DNA of 64,000 nt from JBFWWP01 sp050246115 (lineage in GTDB: Bacteria; Planctomycetota; UBA8108; UBA1146; JAJFFE01). The notes under the pieces were generated by a model that did no database searches, was not told where the DNA came from, and saw nothing but the letters and a program-made list of their open reading frames with translations. Position numbers and translations under genes: made by a program. This document shows, in pieces, positions 59,552-64,000 of this stretch (its first letter is position 1; each line of letters opens with the position of its first letter). The stretch lies in contig JBFWWP010000007.1 in NCBI GenBank assembly GCA_050246115.1, forward strand, positions 1 to 64,000. The letters run 5' to 3'.

Positions 59552-62479
59552 ATGCGAATCGGAGCTTCCGTGCAAGCTTTTCCCTCGTATGGACTTCCGA
59601 CCTCGTCCCGCAAGATTCCATGGGGTCTGGCGACGGCGTTCCTGGCGTGGCTGCTCGTGGCGTCGGCGACGGCGACGGCGCAACCGTTCGGCCCCACAGA
59701 GCGGGAATCTCTGCTCGAGCAACTTGGCGCATCGGACTGGCTCACGCGCGAGTCCGCCACTCAACGGGTTCTCGGAATGGGCCGAGAAGTGGTGCCGTGG
59801 CTACGGCAGCTGGCCCAAGAACTCCAAACCGAAGGACGCGACCGCGAAACGCTGCGTCGCGTGGAGTGGTTGCTCGGCGAACTCGCGCCGCGCCATCGCC
59901 AAGTGCGAATCGTCGAACTCGGCGATCGTCACGACTCCAGCGGGGGGGGGAGAGGTGTGCTGCAGTGGTTGCAACTCGACGTCCCTCGCGGTCGACCCAC
60001 GGAAGGGACCACCGCCGGCCCGGGCGGCACGCCACAACGCATTCTCGTGGAACTGCTGGGCAGCCGGGAGGACGAGTCCCACAACGTGTGGCTCGAGTAC
60101 CCGGACGACGGAGACACACTCGGTCCGGTGCACCGACTCCAGGCCGGCGAGATTCGCGTCTGCTTTTCCCAAGATCACGTTGCCCAGGATCACCTCGCGG
60201 GGCGGGTCGACCGGCAACTGACGTCGAGTCTGTGGCTGGTGTGGTTGTCGCCACCCGAGCCTGGCGTCGAGGAACCAGCGCTTTCGGTTGAGCAGATCGA
60301 GGAACAACTGCGCGACGCCTGTCAGCGGCTGGTCGTCGACCCGGTGCAGGAGAATCGCGACGCGGCGTTCGCGATCGCGGAGTTCTGGGGTCGGCCGGGG
60401 CTCACGCCCGCAACCGGAATCCTCGAGGAAGATCGCGAACTCGAGTGGATCGTTCGCGCGCGTGGCGGCGACGCGAGCGCGGTGAGCCAACTCGAAGCGT
60501 GGTTCGCGGAGCACGAGAGCGAGCCCGCGGCCCGTGGAGAGTTGCGAGAGCGCGTCGCCCTAGTGCTCGCGGACGTCGGTCACGAGCCCGCCGTCCGTGC
60601 GTTGGTTCGCGGATTGGTCGACATGGGTCCTTGGCCCCAGCACCGGGCGGTGGTCACACTGCAGCGCTACTTGACGGACCCCGCGCGAGTGACGTCCGGC
60701 GCGAACGGCGGGCAGGACACCATCCAGACGATGGTCGACGTGTTGCTCGATGCAGAGACGTACGGCAACCTGCCTTGGCATTCGAGCGAACTCGTCGTGC
60801 TCCTCCAAGAGCTGCGGCAAGCCGCACCGGAGGCCTTCTACGCGCGTCTGCTCGCGCTCCTCGAAGTCGAGAACCAAAGCGCACTCGACCGCAACTGGGG
60901 CGCGACTCGGGTGCTGTTGCAGAGTCTGTTGGCGCTCCGCGAGGGACGCGCATCGGCGGCACCTCGGTGGCTGGACACCTTCCTGCTCCCTCTCATCGAG
61001 AACGTAGGGTACTGCGAGGAAGCCCTGTGCGTCGCGCGCGACACGTATCTGCGGGGAGAGATCGACGCCGCGGCTTGGGACCGAGTGCTGGGTCGCGTCG
61101 AGCGAGACTATCGGTCCGCCGACCAGGGAATCCAGCACCGGATCGAGAACGTCATGCGTCAGCTCGTCCACGTTCCTGCGTTCACGGCCGAGCAGCGCCG
61201 GGCGATGTGGCGGGTGCGCCTGGCGTGCTACGACGGTCCCGGCTATCTGCCGACGCGCGTGGATCGCGACTTCGTCGACCGCTTCGGCCCTCTCGATGAG
61301 CGCGCTCCCGAAGCCGTCGATCCGAACAATCCGTCCCCAGCCTGGGTGCAGCGGAAGCAGCTCTGGGAAGCGCGACTGAGCGCGGCCAACCTCGACGAAG
61401 TGCGCCCGGGCGCCACGGAGGAGGTGACGTCGTACCGCCTCGTCGAGTGCCTGTTCCGCGTCGACGATGCCACGAACTCGACCCGGTTGCTGCGGTTCGA
61501 GACCGGGGTCTTCGAGGAGGGAATCGCCTACCCGGCGACCGGCGCCAGTGGTGAGGACCGCACTCGGTGGATCCGCGCGCAAGGAACCCAGGGCCGCGGA
61601 AACAAGCAAGTCGAGCTCGGGAACGGGCGCAACGCAACGTTGGGGCGCCCGCTGCTCGGCGGCTCACCGGGACGGGACATGTACATGGAGCTGAGTCAGC
61701 GCGACGACCGCTACGGTGCGCAGCCGGATCGCCGGCGACAGGTGCAGTACCAGGTGCTCACGCTGATCGATGACGTGGACGCGCTGCCGCCGCTGGCGAG
61801 TTGGTCGGAAGTCGCGGAGCACCTTGCCAGCCGACTCGCGAGCGCGAGCGAGCAGGAACTCTTGGTCTACGTGGATCTCGCCGGGAAGCTCCGCATCTCC
61901 GAGTGGCTCCCGGCGATCGCGGCGCGGTTCGACTCGACCCCGACGCCGGCCTTGGCGCGCGCGCTCCTGCGCTTCGGCGACGATCGCGGACGCGAGGTCC
62001 TGCGGAAGTCCATGGAGACTCACGGTGTTCGAGAAGCCATCGAATCAGTACGCGACCTCGTCGTGGCCCGAGACCCGTGGGCAATCGACCGCGCTCTGAG
62101 TTGGTTGGAGAACCCGCCCGCCGATGTGAAAGCCAACCTGTACCAGGTCTTGGAGGGTATCGACCGCTTGCTGCTCGCACCCGATCCGCCAGCGATCGAT
62201 CGCGATCGACTGGTCGGAGCCTTGATCGCGAGCCTCGAGCAGCGGTACCTGGTAGGCCGGGTGATTCCCGTGCTACGTCGCATCACGGGCCGCGAGTTCG
62301 GTTACCTCGAGGCCTTCTCGATCGCCGATCGCAACGAGCAGCAAGCCGCTCAGGCCGAAGCCATCGCGCGTTGGAAGGCGTGGTGGCAGAACGAGCTCGA
62401 TGGGCGTCGGGCTCCAGAGGACGGCGCGCCACCTCGAACTCCCCAAGGCTCAGTGGGCGAGCCACCCAAGAAGCAGTAG
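59552..62479 (+). CDS. Large secreted or anchored HEAT-like repeat protein, function unknown
   Basis: The protein of about 975 residues has an N-terminal signal or anchor (WGLATAFLAWLLVASATATA). A first part with LLEQLGASDWLTRESATQRV and LVQ-type helices resembles HEAT repeats. A long middle with few recognisable motifs follows, and the end again looks like HEAT helices, closing with VIPVLRRITGREFGYLEAFS and AIARWKAWWQ. That closing pattern (LRRITG...FGY...ARW..WW) is one I associate with planctomycete HEAT-repeat proteins. ATG 59552 was chosen because the hydrophobic segment follows it; the frame is open 119 codons upstream without coding character. A scaffold or binding role outside the cytoplasm is inferred. 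Confidence 0.72.
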   Translation: MRIGASVQAFPSYGLPTSSRKIPWGLATAFLAWLLVASATATAQPFGPTERESLLEQLGASDWLTRESATQRVLGMGREVVPWLRQLAQELQTEGRDRETLRRVEWLLGELAPRHRQVRIVELGDRHDSSGGGRGVLQWLQLDVPRGRPTEGTTAGPGGTPQRILVELLGSREDESHNVWLEYPDDGDTLGPVHRLQAGEIRVCFSQDHVAQDHLAGRVDRQLTSSLWLVWLSPPEPGVEEPALSVEQIEEQLRDACQRLVVDPVQENRDAAFAIAEFWGRPGLTPATGILEEDRELEWIVRARGGDASAVSQLEAWFAEHESEPAARGELRERVALVLADVGHEPAVRALVRGLVDMGPWPQHRAVVTLQRYLTDPARVTSGANGGQDTIQTMVDVLLDAETYGNLPWHSSELVVLLQELRQAAPEAFYARLLALLEVENQSALDRNWGATRVLLQSLLALREGRASAAPRWLDTFLLPLIENVGYCEEALCVARDTYLRGEIDAAAWDRVLGRVERDYRSADQGIQHRIENVMRQLVHVPAFTAEQRRAMWRVRLACYDGPGYLPTRVDRDFVDRFGPLDERAPEAVDPNNPSPAWVQRKQLWEARLSAANLDEVRPGATEEVTSYRLVECLFRVDDATNSTRLLRFETGVFEEGIAYPATGASGEDRTRWIRAQGTQGRGNKQVELGNGRNATLGRPLLGGSPGRDMYMELSQRDDRYGAQPDRRRQVQYQVLTLIDDVDALPPLASWSEVAEHLASRLASASEQELLVYVDLAGKLRISEWLPAIAARFDSTPTPALARALLRFGDDRGREVLRKSMETHGVREAIESVRDLVVARDPWAIDRALSWLENPPADVKANLYQVLEGIDRLLLAPDPPAIDRDRLVGALIASLEQRYLVGRVIPVLRRITGREFGYLEAFSIADRNEQQAAQAEAIARWKAWWQNELDGRRAPEDGAPPRTPQGSVGEPPKKQ

Positions 62480-62661
62480 TCCGGAGTCCAACGCTCGGTC
62501 GTGTCCGCACGACGCACCGCCGCGCCGAGCGCCTCGCCGGCAAAGCGCGCACCCGACGCACGGTTGCACGCGCTTGTCGGGGACCGGTCGTTTGCGCTCG
62601 GCACGCCTCATGCCTCGAGTCCGCCGCTCTGCGCGACGAAGGTCGATTCGGGCCGCTGTGG

Positions 62662-62848
62662 CTCAGGAGTCGCCCAAGAATAACTTCACCCTCTTGCTCG
62701 TCGCTTCGGGCCATCTTCGACCGATCCGAAAACCTCGAAATCCTCACCGGAACTAAGGCTACGCCTCCGGTTTCGAGCTTTCCGGATCGGCCGAATCTGA
62801 CCCAAATCGACGGCAAGATGTCGAAGTTATTCTTGGGCGACTCCTAAG
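62662..62848. mobile_element. MITE-like element with 26-base terminal inverted repeats
   Basis: The ends are a perfect 23-base inverted repeat (62665-62687 and 62823-62845, outer end AGGAGTCGCC, inner end AATAACTTC), extendable to 26 bases with one mismatch. Inside, the arms keep pairing imperfectly: TCTTGC..CGTCG..GGG and CCGATCCG align with the reverse complement of the other side, so the whole 187 bases can fold into one long hairpin. There is no open frame of note and no transposase. The base composition is less GC-rich than the surroundings. No target-site duplication longer than 2 bases is evident. Confidence 0.7.
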
Positions 62849-63243
62849 GGAAGGGGCGGACCCCGAGTCGTTGCCCGGGCGAAACCGGGTGAGGCCCTCA
62901 CGGTGAGGTCGTCGCAACGGGATCGCGCGAGTGTCACGCGCGGCAGCGGGCCGCGCTTCGCCGCGGCGATCCGACTTCTCAGCGACCTCCAAGTCGACTA
63001 CGGAACGCGAGTTGAGAACTTCCCGCGAAGTCGCCCCGAACGGGAGACCGTGGACGTGTCGCTCGGACCGCGAACCGACGGTGGTCGCATTCGCCCAAAG
63101 CGCACAGACGTAAGAAGTTGGGCCGGCACGGTCCGCGGAGCGAGAAACTGGGCGCGGCGACCCAGCGTGCGGCTGGCAGCGGCATTGGGCTGCCCAGGAA
63201 CTTCACACCAATGTCGAAGTCACGCTGCGTAAGGCCTTTAAGG

Positions 63244-63260
63244 GTGACAAAGGTTGTCAC
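63244..63260. promoter_or_regulatory. Operator-like palindrome before the sigma factor gene
   Basis: GTGACAAAGGTTGTCAC is a perfect 7-base inverted repeat around AGG, in an AT-richer stretch (CTTTAAGGG upstream, AAATTTTC downstream), about 170 bases before the sigma factor start. It could be a regulator binding site or a small hairpin. Confidence 0.45.
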
Positions 63261-63430
63261 ACCAAATTTTCGTGAGTGGGCGCCGATATCTCCCCTGTCG
63301 TCGGAGCCAGTGCGTCGGAGGGCTCGGTCTTGGGTGAGTGTTCGCGACCCGCCACGGGCGGGAAACGTGGGCGCGACTCGGGGCCGATCCGCAGGAGCTC
63401 CCTGAGGTTCGTACCCGGCTGTCCCGAGGG

Positions 63431-64000
63431 GTGCTTCTGTCCGGAAGGAGTCCTGTCATTTCCGCCAAAGAAGTCGGCCTCGAGACCTACTTCCGAGACA
63501 TCAATCGCTACCCCTTGCTCACTGCCGCGCAGGAACGCGAACTCGCGATTCTGGTGCGGAGCGGAGATCCCGAGGCGCGTGCGAAGATGACGCGGTGCAA
63601 CTTGCGACTCGTCGTGAGCATCGCAAAGAACTACGTCGATCGAGGCCTGTCGTTGTTGGATCTCATCGAAGAGGGAAACCTAGGCCTACTGAAGGCGGTC
63701 GAGCGCTTCGACCCAGCCGAGGAGTGCCGCTTCAGCACCTATGCGACGTGGTGGATCAAGCAGTCGATCAAGCGCGCCCTGATCGACACCGTGAAAGCGG
63801 TACGGATCCCGTCGTACATGGTCGAGCTGATCTCGAAGTGGAAGAAGAAGGCCGCGGCCCTCTCCATCGAGTTGGGTCGACCGCCGATGTTCCACGAGAT
63901 CGCGGAACAAATGGAGATCCCGCTCGAGAACACTTCGATCATCCAGAGCGCGATCCACGCTTCCAGTTCGGCCAACCAGACGGTCTCGATCGAGAGCATG
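63431..64000 (+). CDS. Primary-type sigma-70 RNA polymerase sigma factor, cut by the window end
   Basis: The visible 181-190 residues show region 1.2 (LETYFRDINRYPLLTAAQER), region 2 (CNLRLVVSIAKNYVDRGLSL, DLIEEGNLGLLKAVERFDPA, FSTYATWWIKQSIKRALID) and the start of region 3 (RPPMFHEIAEQMEIPLENTS), as in RpoD/SigA-class factors. The long N-terminal extension of E. coli RpoD is absent, so this is a short primary or alternative group 2 factor. The start is uncertain: GTG 63431 is the first conventional codon, but GGAAGGAG lies 7 bases before an ATT at 63458, which would give a start right before SAKEVGLETY. The gene continues beyond base 64000. Confidence 0.9.
   Translation, partial: MLLSGRSPVISAKEVGLETYFRDINRYPLLTAAQERELAILVRSGDPEARAKMTRCNLRLVVSIAKNYVDRGLSLLDLIEEGNLGLLKAVERFDPAEECRFSTYATWWIKQSIKRALIDTVKAVRIPSYMVELISKWKKKAAALSIELGRPPMFHEIAEQMEIPLENTSIIQSAIHASSSANQTVSIESM

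Larger units (their letters stand above)
62480..63430. other. Long intergenic region, 951 bases
   Basis: It lies between the HEAT-like gene and the sigma factor gene on the same strand. It holds the MITE-like element at 62662-62848 and the operator-like palindrome at 63244-63260. I recognise no gene in the remainder. Confidence 0.6.

Noticed and set aside
58781..59764. Minus-strand frame of 327 codons in the long intergenic region and into the HEAT-like gene
   Set aside because: Composition is Arg/Ser/Gly-rich without any motif, and it overlaps the start of a better-supported gene on the other strand.

Overview
The window reads as a high-GC chromosome segment of a planctomycete-type bacterium (PVC superphylum). 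This is inferred from family content, not from a marker gene. Signs include several secreted proteins with dockerin-like FVRGD(C/V)N repeats, a DNRLRE/SGNH-like multidomain protein, beta-helix lipoproteins with bacterial Ig (Big_2-like) modules, ECF sigma/anti-sigma and CHAT proteins, and sigma-54 activators with GAF domains. Housekeeping genes (groESL, nadK, mgtE, a DEAD-box helicase, a primary-type sigma factor) show this is chromosome rather than an island. No rRNA, tRNA, CRISPR array or transposase gene was recognised. A 100-base run of N at 5139-5238 is an assembly gap inside a repeat.

Layout. 1-388: palindromic repeats. 389-4451: glycan genes (GT2, methyltransferase, O-antigen-ligase-like protein). 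4452-5630: long direct repeats plus the gap. 5631-8375: NapH/NosR-like polyferredoxin fused to TPRs. 8612-26381: mostly secreted or lipid-anchored proteins (SGNH/PKD/DNRLRE/dockerin; two paralogous beta-helix proteins in tandem; GH141-like beta-helix; cohesin-like/dockerin protein; a third beta-helix lipoprotein), interrupted by a TerC-family protein, a glycosyltransferase and a small basic protein. 26792-28335: two overlapping methyltransferase genes. 28767-34616, all on the minus strand: ugd, a UDP-glucuronate decarboxylase, nadK, a sigma-54 activator, then galE. 35132-37285: RNA helicase. 37587-41794: Cys-rich secreted protein, anti-sigma, ECF sigma, and a divergent FG-GAP-like protein. 41843-50516: GT87-like protein, two paralogous carboxypeptidase-regulatory/PDZ-like proteins and a TPR-CHAT protease-like protein. 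50810-58479: TPR membrane protein, groEL, groES, response regulator, mgtE, second sigma-54 activator. 59552-62479: HEAT-like secreted or anchored protein. 62662-62848: MITE-like inverted repeat. 63431-64000: start of a sigma-70 factor.

How the genes may work together. The clearest circuit is a nucleotide-sugar block. ugd, uxs, nadK and the activator overlap or abut like one operon. galE follows the activator gene and has a near-consensus -24/-12 sigma-54 promoter in front of it, so the activator may drive galE. Two further sigma-54-like elements, alike at 15 of 18 bases, lie before the first beta-helix lipoprotein and before the second activator gene. The second theme is the envelope: a shared beta-helix module is combined with different anchors (Big_2 lipoprotein versus dockerin), a dockerin protein also carries cohesin-like modules, and a membrane-tethered CHAT protein is encoded behind two PDZ-like proteins next to an ECF sigma/anti-sigma pair. 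These functional links are inferences from arrangement and motifs.
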